This document shows, one piece after another, positions 44,735 through 57,799 of a stretch of DNA of 64,000 nucleotides. The notes beneath the pieces were generated by a model, which worked only from the letters and a program-made list of their open reading frames with translations, was not told the DNA's origin and made no database searches. Source of the stretch: Anthoceros angustus (Eukaryota > Streptophyta > Anthocerotopsida > Anthocerotales > Anthocerotaceae); the NCBI GenBank assembly GCA_010909165.1, contig MU008167.1, forward strand, positions 1,228,001-1,292,000, read 5' to 3'. The number at the start of each line of letters is the position of its first letter. The first letter of the stretch is position 1. The position numbers and the translations under genes are program-made.

Positions 44735-46060
44735 AGCCAGATTTGGGAAGTAAAGTGGCGCCTGAAGAACTGGTGGACAAGTGGTATGCCCAGCAAGGGC
44801 TTGTGCAACAGGTTCTTGGTTCGAAACGGGCAAGTGGAGGAGGAGGGCCTGATCATGGCTCACCGTATTACTTCGTATTACTGTATGCCTTCTCATTGCC
44901 TGAGCCCGCTGGTTGCTTACAGAAGGGCAGGCAGATGCACTCACAGATGATGGGAAAAGGGCTGCTAGATGCCCAACTGATTGTTGACACCTGCCTGGTG
45001 GCATGCAGGCAAAATGAAGTTAACTGGAATAGGCACGCTGGGATTTTGATGGCTTGGCCACAAAGTATGTGGAAGGTGAAGGTGAAGTGCTGGAAAGGAG
45101 CAGCTGCTGAAAAGTCCCAAGTAGGAGCCGCCGGCCACTCCTACTGCAGTGCCCCCGGCTGGATTCAACACACCCTACAATTGCCTATGTTCACCCGGCC
45201 TGGGCCAAATCAGGATGATGCACAAGGTGTGGGCACGCCATCTTTGAAGACCGCGGGGAAGTGGATTCATGAGCTTATTAGAGAGTGAGGACGTGAAGGG
45301 GATGTGTTTGTGGAGAACGAATTGGTGAGCATGTATGCCGAGTGTGGCAGCTTAGAAGAAGCTCAGAGAGTGTTGGACGGGCTTGCTGAGAAAGACGAGG
45401 TCACATGGACTGCCATGGTAGCAAGATATTCCCAACAGGGCGTCTGCAAGTGTAGAGCAGGCAGCTTCAAGTGCGGACTAGAGAACGAGGTCATGAAGGG
45501 ATGTGCTTAGTTGTTGCCATCAGTTTGGTGCACATGTATGCGAAGTCTGGCAGCTTGGAAGAAGTCCGCAGAGTATTTGACGGACCATGTCAGAAAGATG
45601 TCAGGGCCATGCAAGAGGAAGGGGGGACTGCAGTCACTTCTGTGAAATACGTGTTCCTCCTTCAAGCTTATGCAAGTGTGGGCACTCCAGGTTTGGAGAA
45701 GGGAAAGCAGATTCATCACAGGCGGGCTTTATGAAGAGCACCAATTTCGGGGTGATGCCCTTGTAGCCAACAGTTTGGGAAACATGTACACAAAGTACCA
45801 CAGCTTAGAAGATGCGTCTGCCCTCTTTGATGGACATCGTGAATAAATGTGGTGATGTAAAAAATGATCATAGCGGGCTATTCCCTGTATGGCATGGGAC
45901 AGGAGGCCCTTCGGTGTTTACAGGCCCTCATGTTCAGGCAAAACTAGGCTACAGCCATGTCTTGCTTTCTTGCGCCGTTGCATTTTTTTCATGCATCACC
46001 TCTCTCTGCTGCCTACCTTGGAGGGCACACTCCCCAAATGCTGCACAACCAGGCAAATGT
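44735..46060 (+). pseudogene. PPR pseudogene, tandem copy B
   Basis: This is nearly identical to copy A with a few one-base indels, so the duplication is recent. The same motifs and the same breaks are present; it was already a pseudogene when duplicated. Confidence 0.85.
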
Positions 46061-47560
46061 AGCCGAATCTGAGGTTGCAGAAGTACGAGATGTGTAATTC
46101 TGCAGGGGAGCTTCTCAGGAAGAAAATGGCCGGTTTTACATGCGCCAGCCACCCCCTAGGGTGCACTACCACTAGTTGGTACAGGAACGTACATGCTGGT
46201 ACAAATGTATCCTGCTTAATTGTCTCACAGCAGATGAGAGTTTCCCTCGCCTCTACCTTGTAGCAACCGACATAGACTCTCAAAATTTTCACCATGATTG
46301 CTTCTCCTTGTAAGATGACTATAAAATCTGTGTCCCTCAGGAAACCTCTTGGAAGCTTTGAGGGAAATCTAGGTGCAGTAGTTGAGCTGCCAGGCTGCCA
46401 TAACAGGATGTGGTTGTGACGGGAACGTTTCTGGCTTCATGTGGCAAATTATCCCACATTGGGGAACTCAGTAGCGTGCACAGAATCCGCTATCATATTA
46501 GCCGTTCTCTGGCCGGTGGCGGCAGATAGAGGAGTCTTGGCTTGTGTCCCGGACTTTCTTTCTTTTCCTATCAAGTCCAATTTTGGAATGGGGCCAACTT
46601 GCAAAAGTCGGCACTACACCACCAGTTCCAAGCAGCGTTGAAAGTGCGAATGTTTCCACGCATTCTATCCCGATCACCATGTTGATTTGCGTCAGACGGG
46701 AGTTGCCGGCGTCTGCCGAGCGTTGGCTTGTGATCTTCCAGAGTTTTTGCTCATGTTAAATATGGACTTGCAAGACAAGCAGGCCTTCCAACTGCACAGC
46801 CGGGTACGCAGCTCAAAGTGTAAAGACAGCTGGCCGTGTGTTTGCGGCAGCTCTTGTTTGAAATGGGAAAATGGAGCAGGAGGGCCTGCCCGTGGCCCCT
46901 TTGGCTTTCTCATGGCCTGTGCAAGCGTTTGTTCTTTGAAGAAGAGCAGGCAGATGCACTGACAGATTATGGGAAGAGGACTGCTAGATGGCGCACTGGT
47001 TGCCACCTGCCCGCTGTAGATGTTTACAAAATGCGGTGAAGTGGAAGAGGCACGCCGGGATTTTAACAGCTTGCCCACGAAAGCCGTGGAAGCCGATGCT
47101 GCAAGCAAGGAGCAGGTGCTGAAGAGACCCAAGGAGGAGCTGCCGGCCCTTTCTGCTGCAGCGCTCTCGGCTGGATCCAACATACCTTGAAAATGACGGA
47201 CTATGTCAGAACCAAATCCGGGCCATGCAAGAGGAAGGCGAGGATTGTACTCACTTCTGTGACGTATGTGCTCTTCCTGCAAGCTTATGCAAGTGTGGGA
47301 CAGGCTGCAGCCGTGTCTTGCCTTCTTGCGCAGTTGCATGTTTTTGTATTTTCCTGCGTTGTTATATGTAGCTGCTCTCTCTGCTGCCTGCCTTGGGGGC
47401 ACACCCCTAAATGCTGCACACAACCAGGAGCATCTGAGCTTCCTTGTAGCAAGCAACGCAGACCCTCAAAATTTCCACAATGACTGTTTCTCTTGTAAGA
47501 TGACCATAATGTGCAAATCCTGTGTCCCTCAGGAAACTTAAAAGAGTCACTCCTTCCAAG
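46061..47560 (+). pseudogene. PPR-derived repeat unit, more diverged type
   Basis: Blocks are: a leader (46061-46360) shared with 61490-61745; a segment with GGGGCCAACTTGCAAAAGTC (about 46591); and PPR remains MDLQDKQAFQLHSRV, ACASVCSLKKSRQMH, TKCGEVEEARRDFNSLPTKA. Stops and frame changes occur throughout. The same block order recurs at 61.5-63.7 kb. Confidence 0.75.
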
Positions 47561-48402
47561 CTTTGTGAGAACGCCAGGTACGGTAGTTATGCTACCAGTT
47601 CAGACAGGTCCATCGCGTCGTTCCAGACTTCATGCACATTAGGGAACTGAGTAGCGTGCACACTCTCCGCTATCATATAGCCGATGCTCTGGTCGAAATT
47701 TGTGGAAGAACGATTCTAGGAACATCCCTTGAACGTTCTCCCAGTGCTGATGATGAGTTTGGAACGGGGCCAAGTTGCCAAAGTCGGTCCTACACCACAA
47801 ATTCTAAGCAGCATAAAGAGTGCGGATGTTTCCAGGTCTCTTGATTGCATGAGACGTTTGTTGTTTGCTGATGCCGAGTTCCGATCCGTTTGTACACGTT
47901 GCTTGGCCAGGTTCAACCACCAAATTTTCGCTCACCTGGAGCGGCCGTTACAGTTGTCGAAGGAGTCCAACCCCGTGCATAGCAGACAGGGCAGAGCGGT
48001 GAGAAAAAAGAAATGACTACGGTGCAGGGATCCTATTGCAAGGACCCTTGTGGCTGAGGCCATGTCGAGGTTCCAGTCCTGGACCGTAAAGGGTTGAGAA
48101 GGTCACTCTTGGTCTTCAAACTCAGGGACTGTTCTTCCATTCCTCGCACAGTGGTTATAACTTCCAATTGCGACGAGCAGGATTGATCGCAGCGAGGGAC
48201 GGGTAGGAAGCGAAGGCACAAGCATCTGCCTTGAGCCATCCTTTGCCTGAGGGATTCCGGGATTCGCAGTGGGAGCGCTCGGAGATTGTCGGGTTTGTGC
48301 AATTCAGTAGTGGGAGCTTCACGACCTGGCGCTGCAGCTAGCAAGGACGCTTTCTGGGGGGCGCTGCGGGGTCTGTCGGTCCTTGAGGTCGTGAGCTTAG
48401 GG
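47561..48402. other. End of PPR repeat array and RFT1 5' region
   Basis: 47561-47830 still matches the array (CAGTAGCGTGCACAC- and GGGGCCAAGTTGCC-type blocks). The rest is the 5' flank of RFT1 with no gene recognised. Confidence 0.5.
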
Positions 48403-51400
48403 ATGGTCATGGACGGGGTGGCCTCCGTGTCCAGCTCCAGCTCCATCAGAACTCGGTTTGTGAGGAGAGGGGAGTCCTTGGTGGAGGAGGATGCTGCTCA
48501 GGGTGATGGAGATGGGAGCAAGGGAGTATCGGTCAGAGAGGGGTCGTACTTGATGGGCACTTTTGTGTACCTCATGTGTAAGTTGGGAGTCCGGAAGCAG
48601 CGGATCCTGAGTTGGTTGGCTTTTGGTTGGACTGGATGAGGGGCTTGCCCCGGTTTCGATGTTGAAGCCGTGTTTGTGGTCTGGGTGCCAGTGTCTCAGG
48701 TGGTGGCCAGAGGGCTCACATTCGTGCTTAATCTGTTGGTGGCGAGGAGGCTTTCGCATGAACTGTATGCGGTGGGTGAGATTTGTGTTTGGGATTTTTG
48801 AGGCTATAGGTAGTGGTTTGTTGTGAAGTAAAGTTTCTCTTGGTCTCTGGGTTCTGAGTACGGGTCCATGATGGATAGGCTGATGTTCTGGATTTGTGGG
48901 TTTCCCAGTTGTTTGCAGTGCAGTTCCATCTTTTGACGACTACCATTCTGTTCCTCAGCCGTGAAGGGTTCCGAAGGGGTTGCCTTCGGAGCAATATCAG
49001 GTGCGGGGTGTGGTAGTTTCGCAGGAGAGTTCGTGTAAGAGGGGAATGTTTCTTGATGCATCTGTTCCAGCGGTGTATCTCAGATGACGAATCTTTGGTT
49101 TCAGGCCTGGAACAGAAAGCAGTTACAAGGTTCTGAGGGTCGCATGGATGACTGTGCCAATATGTCTTCTCGTGACGGTCCTAGTTACTGGGTTGACAAT
49201 ATGGTACAGTGAGCGCCAACTGTCAGACAGCTACGTTCGTGCTGTTCTGTTACATGGTAATGAAAGCCAAGGCCTTATTTCTCTAGCCATATTCTCTGGT
49301 GTACATGTCAAGTGAGCCCACAGTCTGAATCATCTGGCAAGCTTGAGCATGTTGCACTTCGATCTCCAACTTCTCTCATCTGATTTTGCAGCTGCAGCAG
49401 CGGTTTTAGAGATTCTGAGTGAGCCTCTTTACATAGTTGCTCAAAATGCTGGTCTTCTGAAGTTGCGCGTGCTTGCGGAAGGGCTTGCTACTTTTCTCCG
49501 CTGTTCTGTCACATACATTCTAGTTGTTTGTGGAGTCGGACAGGTAGTCTGACTTGCCTTTGCTGGGGAGGTACTCCGTTCAAGCTCATATCTGTCAGGT
49601 ATTTAGTCAGTGTTCCATTGGCTTTATCATAGACAATTAAGACTTGGTGATTGCAGGACGGAGGACTAGTCTTTGGCTATGCCCAAGTTGCGTATGCCTG
49701 CTGCTTGTTGTTGATTTACTGGGGCTACTTCATCATGAAAGTCTACTTTGCAAGTGGGGACCAGAGTTGGGAAGGGTTGTCACTTGTACCCATCAGGTCT
49801 GGTTTTCACGTCTCATGTTGGATGCTTCTGGAATTGCTCTCCTGTTGTAAGCCTCTTGAACATTTCAAAACTTTCTGATATTGCTTGACTCTGTCGAGAC
49901 TGCAGGAAAAAAGACTCTAAGCTGGATATCCCTTTGCTTGCTCTATGCGCAACATTCTCTTTCCAGTCACTTTGGAAACTGGGACTGCAGGAAGGAGAGA
50001 AGTTTTTTCTAGTTATGTTTGACACACCATACAACCAAGGAGTTTATGGCCTCGTTGACAAATTAGGCAGGTAACTCTCGGATCTTTTCTCTTTTGGTAT
50101 CATGGGCACACGTTTGGCAGCCTCAAGCCCGCTCTTCACACATGCAGGTAGTTTGGTTGTGCGTTCGCTGCTTCAGCCATTTGAAGAAAGCATCTTCATT
50201 GTGTTTGCAAAGGCTGCTACAGGAGATGGTGAGGGGACTGCAACTTAACCATTGCTTACCAACAATGATCTTGGACATCGCATATTCATAGAGCCTCGGG
50301 CATCCTTTCAGTTACGGAGCTAGCATATAAGAAACATGACATAGAGCGCATCTTCCTCCTTTCTCTCAAGCTGGTGAACATGCTGGGTGAGATTAGACTT
50401 GGAGCTGTTCATTGCGTCATTCTTTGAGGCAGAATCACCTTCATGGTATTGGTCTGACGTCTCTGTTGCAATGCAGGATTGGTAGTCGTAACATTCGGCC
50501 CACATTATTCGTATGTTCTGATCAGGTTGTTCTACGGCAGGGAATGGAGTGATGGTGAAGCACCAGCAGCACTGGGAGCTTACTGTGTGTACGTCATGGC
50601 TCTTGCACTGAACGGTATGCTCTGAATCCCAGTACCCACATGCATGTGTGAGTTGAAGTTATAATCATGCGACCAATTTGTTCTTCACAGGCACAACGGA
50701 GGCGTTCTTACACGCAGTTGTGACCAAGAGCCAACTGGCCTGGTCAAATGCATGGCTGGTGATCTGTTCATTGACTCTCGTGGTCCTGAGTGTGGTTCTC
50801 ATAAAAGTGGCTGGATCTACAGGCCTCATCGTAGCCAGTTCCATCAGTATCCAGCTTATGCTCTTGCCTTTCTGAAGAGAAGTTTAGATTGATGCACGAT
50901 TCGAGCGATTATCGTTTCTTGACTTGTTCTTTCAGACATGTGCATGAGAATTTGCTATTCGCTTCTGTTCATCAACAAGTTTTTCAAGGCAAGTGATCTT
51001 TGCAAAGTAGATGTACATGAGCAGCTGAATTGACCCATGGTTTCATTGACATCTTCTGTTGTTCTTCCAGGATTCAACAACATTCCGGATATGGAAAGCG
51101 TTACCAAATCCTCGAGTACTACTGGTGCTTTTTCTGTCGGCATTGCTGACATATATGTCGGAGGACAGGCTGCTGGAGAGGGACCGTTTTGCTGTATCAG
51201 CATCGTATCACATTGCAGTCGGCTGTCTGTGTCTCACATTTTTGGGAGCATCCATGTATCCTGACCTTCACATCCTTACTGCCAGTGTGTCAGTGACCGC
51301 TAACCTGGTTTCTATGCCTGTCTTGTTGATCGGAAAGTGCCATGTATCGGCTCCTTGACAAGTTTGCTTTCCGCAGATACCGATATGAGAGAACTTACAT

Positions 51401-51440
51401 CCAGGCTTTGACGAGTTTAAGATGGTTTAAACGGGAGTAG
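48403..51440 (+). CDS. RFT1: RFT1 family protein (lipid-linked oligosaccharide translocation)
   Basis: Fourteen exons (48403-48577, 48692-48775, 48919-49000, 49105-49256, 49392-49543, 49657-49796, 49906-50070, 50152-50228, 50294-50386, 50477-50614, 50691-50846, 50936-50988, 51071-51255, 51377-51440) give 571 residues. A Ser/Asp-rich cytosolic start precedes a polytopic membrane protein with [128 protein letters not shown] and [13 protein letters not shown]1 is an ER protein needed for Man5GlcNAc2-PP-dolichol to reach the lumen; whether it is itself the flippase is debated. The intron after 50988 begins GC instead of GT. The last two exon junctions are less certain. Confidence 0.94.
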
Positions 51441-51984
51441 GTTGCCGGCAAATTTCCCTATCCGTTTTCGAGTTCCATACTTGTCATGTACAACCTTCCG
51501 GCTTTTAGAATGAGATGCATTTCAAGCCGTCTTCTGTCTTTTTGGATAATGTGTATCGCAGCCTCTTCAATGAGATGCATTTGAAAGATATATTGAAGCC
51601 TTGTTCCAGCTTTTCAATGAGATGCATTGAAGGTTACTGTTATGTACACTTGGCATTGACTGGAGCAACAAGACAAACCTTTGTCAGGCAAAAATCGATC
51701 GCAGATGTACCGGTCCGCTAGCATCGCAACTTCCACAAGTGCACTGTCAGATATCCTTGCATCATGATGCGAAGAGAAATATTGCGATCCATCAACCAGC
51801 TGGGCAACAGAGAGCAAACCGATCAGCATGCACGTTACATCTATCAAGGAGCAGCAGAAACCCGAAAAACACAGATCGACATCTTATCCCCATGAGTATT
51901 ACCTGAAATGCACGTTACATCCTATCAAGGAGCAGCAGCAACCCAAAAGACACAGATCGACATCTTGTCCCCAGAGTATTTCCT
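51441..51984. other. Spacer with ClpB scrap and short repeats
   Basis: Three spaced GAGATGCATT words lie at 51511-51630. On the minus strand 51681-51772 encodes a second scrap of ClpB (DSALVEVAMLADRYICDRF). A ~80-bp tandem duplication starts at 51828 and 51908. Confidence 0.6.
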
Positions 51985-54715
51985 TAAGTCGGACGATTCT
52001 GCTGATCTGCTCCCGACTCAGGCTGGAACACGATGTACTCATCCACACGGTTCATGAACCCAGGGGGAAATGTTCGCCTAGCAGCATTCAAAACCTGGCT
52101 CTTCATGGATTCGTAACTCTGATCTGCTGGGTCCCCTTCATTGCTGATAACATACTCTTATCCAACATTGGAGGTCATTGTGATCTCGGTGTTGGAGAAG
52201 CTCACAGTCCTGCCGGGACTGAGAATCTGTGACTCTACCGTCGTCCAAAATTTGAAGAAATGTTGAAGACATCCGAGTGTGCCTTTTTGATTTCGTCACA
52301 CAACAGAACAGCGTAAGGTCTCCTCCGGACCGACTCCATTAATTGCCCACCTTCTTCATCGCCCACATAACCAGGTGGAGCACCAGTCAACCTGGAAACT
52401 GCATGCCTTTCCATGTGTTCACTCATGTCTATTCTCACCATTGCTTTCTCAGTGTTTAACAGATAAGGGGCAAGCCTCTTGACCAACTCAGTTCAAACAA
52501 CCCCAGTGAGTCCCATGAACATAAAACTGGCAATCCGTCGGTTTGGGTCAGACAGCCCCGCCCGTGATCTTTGAATCGCCTCAGCCACAGCAATGACCCC
52601 AGGATCTTGACCTGCCACCCTTGTGTGCAACTCCTCAAGATGCAACAGCTTCTCCCTCTCTGATTGTTGAAGTTTTGACACAGGGAGCCTGTCCACTTAC
52701 TTACAATCTCAGCAATACCATTTCCTGTGACTTCCTCACGTAACATGGATTTCCCTGTGTTTTGATAATCATCCAAAGCCTTCTCCGCAGCCTCCAGCTG
52801 TCGTTGAAGAGACATTAAGCTGCCATACTTCAGTTCAGGGGCTCGGTTGAAATCCTAAGTCACGTTCTGCTTGTTGGATCTCCATATTGACTTTGTCAAC
52901 CTGTATTCTCATGTCACAGAATGTAACAACTAGTTAGCGCACACACTCCCTTCCAAATGGACAGGGGATTCACAAACACTAGAGCCAAAGGTTTACCTCT
53001 TCTTTTATGGACTGAATGCGTGTCATCACTGACTTCCCATATTCCCACTGGTCCGTTCGCTCTTTCAGCCTCTGTTTAAGAGACTCCAACTCGGTTACAA
53101 GTCGAGTGAGCTGGTCCTTTTGAGGCTTTATCTGCATCATTCCCCAGGGAAAGCCATTCCATCTCTAACTTCAACACAGCCCGATCAATTTCGTTCAGGG
53201 CTGCTGGCTTAAAAATGATCTCCATCTTCAGTTTTACAGCTGCTTCATCTACCAGGTCGATTGCTGCCACCATGAAGACATCAAGTTAGAACACACACAG
53301 GTCATTTAGACTTGTCATGCGAAAATTGATCACTGATGTAGCGGTCTGCTAGCATCACAGCTTCCACAAGTGCACTGTCAGATGTCCTTACACCATGATG
53401 CAGTTCATATCATTCACGTAACCCTTCAAGTATTGAGATTGTATCCTCAACAGACGGTTGATCTACTTATACTTGCTGAACCTCTGCTCCAGTGCAGGAT
53501 CTTTCTTTATGTACTTGCAATACTCATCCAAAGTAGTGGCACCAATGCATTAGAGCTCCCCTCGTCCAAGCATTGGTTTCAACAAGTTCCCTGCATCCAT
53601 GGCGCCATTGGTTGATTACCTGAGCCCACAACAGTGCGAATCTCATCAATAAACAATCTGATCTGCCCGTCTGAATCTGTGACTCTTAGAGAAGAGCTTT
53701 AAGCCAGTCTTCAAATTCTCCCCGAAATTTAGCCCCAGCAATTAAAGCACCCATGTCGAGGGAGATCAGCTGACAAGAAGAACCTCAAAATCAACAAATT
53801 GTGTGAACCGTGGATCTGGCGAGCTTGTGGAAACTAATTGTCTCTAAGAAGGTACCTTTCTGTTCATCAGACCCTGTGGGACATCTCCTTGTCCAATCCT
53901 GTGAGCTAACCTGTAGAGGCCAGCAGCAAGAACTGCGCCAATCAGCAACCAACCTCACATCAACGGGCTCCCCTGAAGATTGCATAGACTCGTACCCTCA
54001 ACCTACCCTTCTGATATGGCTGTTTTCCCAAATCCAGGTTCTCCAATCAGAACGGGATTGTTCTTTGTTCTTCTGGCAAGAATCTGACTAGACCTCCAGA
54101 TTTCCTCATCTCGGCCAATAACAGGGTCCAGCTTGCCTTGCCTTGCCTTCTCCGTCAAGTTCTTCCCATACTTCTCAAAAGCCTCATATTTGCCTTCAGG
54201 GTCTGGTGATCACACATACGCAACCTCTGCCTCAGCTTAAAACACAACCACACTTCAGCCACCGCCAGCCACCTCAACCAAGGGCCATGCTACCAAACAT
54301 TTACCTTGGTCAACAACTTTCTGTGATCCACGAACAGCCTGGATTGCAGCATTCAAGGCCTTTGGTGACAATTGGAACTCTTTAACAGCTGCTGCCCATA
54401 CCGCTCATCTTGATTGAACCTGAGCACCAAGAGCTCAACAGACACAAAAGCGTCACCGAACTCTTTCTTGTGATTCCGAGCTCTGTCAATAAGACCCTCC
54501 AAGTCTCGTCCACGCATGGAACCACTCTTGTCACCCATCACCTACACTTGATAAGGGGTACAGGTCAGAGCCGGTCATGGTTAAATGACCTCGCACACAA
54601 ACGAGTACCTACTACCTTGAAATACATGACTTGAGACTACTCACCATAGGTTGCCTCTGAATGAAGCGGTCAGTAGCTTGGAGCAAGGACGTGTTGTCAA
54701 TGCGCCGTGCTTCGT
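51985..54715 (-). pseudogene. CLPB: ClpB/Hsp100 disaggregase pseudogene
   Basis: Exon-by-exon order is preserved on the minus strand: [43 protein letters not shown]-loop 1 [11 protein letters not shown] (usual Val is Phe), [102 protein letters not shown], and FMNRVDEYIVFQP at about 52050. Breaks: a one-base loss giving TAA near 53694, TAA in GEL*CIGATT near 53550, TGA in LRE*YELHHG near 53420, loss of the second P-loop lysine region near 52490, and frame loss near 52250. Functional relatives are plastid or mitochondrial AAA+ chaperones. Introns are kept, so this is a decayed gene and not a retrocopy. Confidence 0.88.
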
Positions 54716-55065
54716 TGCTCCAGCAGCGCCATCATCTAGTGCTCAGTTTCCACCATGTGCTACTTGTGTAGGTAGATGGATCCAAGCACATGCACATATC
54801 ACTACCCCGTCAACCCAAGGCCAGCCACACCCATATCTGTCCGTCTGTTCAACGGAATCAGGTAGCTCGGCAAGAAGGCCATCTCCAGCTCGGACTTAGG
54901 GTTGGACAGCCTGACCCAGGACAGTAAGTGCTCCTGCTGCCCCCGTGTCTACGTATTTGACCCCGAGGTGCCGTGTTTGGAATTTTTTTGAGTCACGCTA
55001 TAAATTCCCGCTTTGGGTGTGGAAGTTGTCAGAGGCGTACTGACGGGAGCTGCGGGTTCGTGGCG
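54716..55065. promoter_or_regulatory. Divergent 5' region, ClpB pseudogene / ATG18
   Basis: This holds the upstream region of the ATG18-like gene. No coding match was seen and no clear TATA box was found. Confidence 0.35.
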
Positions 55066-56915
55066 ATGGCGCTGGCGTCTCCGCTTCTGGACGAGCCCAT
55101 AACGGGGAGTTCTCCCCACCAGCAGAAACAGCAGCAGCAAGCATCTCTTGCTCCGCAGACATCCAAGGGAGCGGCAGCAGCGACGGAGGAGGGCAGGGAG
55201 GAGGAAGAGGCCAGCAGTCCACCCGGCACGGTGCTTTTTGTGGGCTTCAATCAGGACAATGGGTGCTTCGCTTGCGGCACGGACGCAGGCTTCCGGATCT
55301 TCAATTGCGATCCGTTCAAGGAGACGTTCTGGAGGGAGCACAACGGCGGGGTTGGGCTGGTGGAGATGCTCTTCAGGTGCAACATTCTGGCAGTGGTGGG
55401 TGGCGGAGCGTCTCCGCGCTTCCCACCCAACAAGGTGATGATCTGGGACGATCACCTGGGCCGGTGTATCGGGGAGCTGTCTTTCAGGTCGGAGGTGCGA
55501 GCTGTGAGGTTGAAGAGGGACCGGATCATTGTTGTGCTGGAGCACAAGATTTATGTGTATAATTTTGCCGACCTCAAGCTGCTGCAACAAATTGAGACCA
55601 CTTCAAACCCGAAAGGACTTTGTGCTGTCTCCCCTTCCGCCAATTCCTCCGTTCTGGTCTGTCCTGGGCTGAACAAGGGCCAGGTAATTGTGGAATTCGT
55701 GGATTTGGTTGCAGCTGCTGTTGTGGCGTGTGATGTGATGTCCTGTTCGGTCATTCTCAGCCTGCTCTCATCGGTGATGGTGCTGGTTGATGGGCAGGTT
55801 CGTGTTGAGCACTATGGTTTGAAGAAGACCAAGTTCATCTCGGCTCACGACTCCAGTATTGCATGTTTTGCTCTGACCATAGAAGGAAAAACCCTCGCAA
55901 CAGCAAGTACTAAGGGGACTCTCATCAGGATCTTCAACACTTTGGATGGGACCCAGCTGCAAGAGGTATGCTGCTTCCCTCCCTCCTTGGAGCCCAAGCT
56001 TTGGAGTCTGCTTTGATGTGTTGAGAATGGTCTGAGGTGTTGATATGCAGATTTCCATGGTCCCATGCTTTGCCTTAAGCTCACTTAATGTGTTATGACT
56101 TTGTTTGCATGTTTTGGTGTGACTTGCTGTTGTTGATGCTTTCAGTCATCACTGTTAGCTTCACCCTAACAGGCTTGTAATCTGAGCTGCTGAAGAGTGT
56201 ATATGCTAGTTTTGATATGCTGCGCGTCTTGTCATATACAGCTTCGTCGAGGTGCAGACAGGGCAGAGATTTTCAGTCTGTGCTTTTCATCAAACGCCCA
56301 GTGGTTGGCAGTTTCGAGTGACAAGGGGACAGTACATGTCTTCACATTAAAGCCACCAACTGCTGTTGAAGAGCAAAGAAATATTGAATCTCCGCCGCTA
56401 ACTACTGGAGGGAGTGTACAAGTCAGCTCTGGAAATGGAAACACCAGTGGCAGTCCAGTTGGGACATCAGGTGCCTTGTCACCTGGTGGTGCAAATCCGG
56501 GCTCATCATTTTCGTTCTTGAAAGGTATGCAGATTGCCTCTGAGTCTGTTTATTTGACCTTCTCCTCTTGTCCTCTCAAGCTTGTGCTTGTCATGTTTCT
56601 TCCAGGTGTTCTACCGAAGTATTTCAGCTCCGAGTGGTCGTTTGCTCAGTTCCGTCTCCCTGAGGAGACTCGAGCTATTGTGGCTTTTGGGCCACAAAAG
56701 AACACACTGGTGGTTGTGGGCACTGATGGGAGGTCGGGTCTCTCTCCTTGCATGTTTTGCTTTTGCGTCCCCTTCTTCTGATACCAAGAGCCTGACGCTC
56801 TCTTCGTTTGTTCATCAGCTTCTACAAGTGTGCCTTTGATCCTGTCCATGGTGGGCCAGTGACCCAGCTGGAGTACAGAAGATTCTTGAAACCGGAGGAG
56901 GAGGTGGCTGCTTAG
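55066..56915 (+). CDS. ATG18A: ATG18/WIPI autophagy protein (PROPPIN), ATG18a-like
   Basis: Five exons (55066-55683, 55798-55965, 56242-56524, 56606-56732, 56819-56915) give 430 residues, the family's usual length. After a Gln/Glu-rich start comes the seven-blade propeller: [115 protein letters not shown] then [16 protein letters not shown], the phosphoinositide-binding LRRG (263-266), [36 protein letters not shown] and FKP..EEE at the end. PROPPINs bind PtdIns3P on the phagophore and help ATG2-dependent membrane growth. The ATG at 55066 is chosen because upstream in-frame codons lack ATG until a non-ATG start. Confidence 0.95.
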
Positions 56916-57200
56916 GTCTTGGGAAGAATACATCATTCAGATTGTGCATTCAAGTGTGCCCTACATGTGCATATGATTGGAAGTGGTGGTGAAATAACCA
57001 TGACAGGTAACTGCGCTGACGTGCTGCTGTGAAAGACGCGCTCTGGCTTTGAAGTTGTACATATGGTTCTCTGTAAATTGCAGTGGAGATGGCAGTCCTA
57101 GACTGGCATGGTTTCCACGTACGCCGCTAATTCGTAAGGGCCGGAAGAGCCTTATTCGCCACCTATTAAGTTGGCCAGAAAATGATCTCTGCAGAATTCT
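56916..57200. other. 3' flank of the ATG18 gene
   Basis: No gene was recognised. Confidence 0.4.
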
Positions 57201-57480
57201 CATGGAGATCAATTTTGGAACCGGGCTAACTTGACAAAGTCGTCCCTACACTACCAATTCTAAGCAGCGTTCCAACGGGCAGGGCAGCACAGCGTGAAAA
57301 CGATGACTGCTTCAGCTCCAGGTGAGGGGCTGAGAAGCGGATTCTGGGTCTCCACTCAGATCTTCGAACTCGTGGCAGGTCAGGTTGCAAACATGACAGC
57401 CATGTCTTGCTCTCTTGCCCAGTTGCATTTATACAGATGTGTACAAGCAGTGGATCTGCTGTCGGAGTCCTCAAAACGAT
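57201..57480 (+). repeat. Isolated piece of the PPR-array repeat
   Basis: 57215-57275 carries the CTAACTTGACAAAGTCG ... TTCTAAGCAGCGTT block also found at 46591, 47765, 61950 and 62750. It lies away from both arrays. Confidence 0.6.
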
Positions 57481-57799
57481 GCTTGTGAAAACGGATGCAA
57501 TCGATTCCGGCATGGGGGAAACCCAGTTCTCGTTGTGTCCAAACCTAGAGATATCGGACACGCTGGATGTTTGGAAGACAACTGTTGTGGGGTAGCCTTG
57601 CTTGGCTTTTGGGATACTTCATATCCCCAGAAAAACCAAAAAACTATGCAGCAATTCTGACCTGGCTGCTTCCACGCCATCGTCCGCCTGCGTCTCCTCT
57701 GCCTGTTCCCACATTCGGGCAAGCCGTTGACCCGAGAATTGGTATCAGCACAGCTGATGGGTCTGGCCAGATGGCTCCTTTGTTTTCTTTAGCACAAGA

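Noticed and set aside
43421-47560. Functional PPR genes
   Set aside because: PPR motifs are recognisable but no frame joins more than two or three of them.
54949-55590. 213-residue minus-strand frame
   Set aside because: It is the shadow of ATG18 exon 1 and resembles no family.
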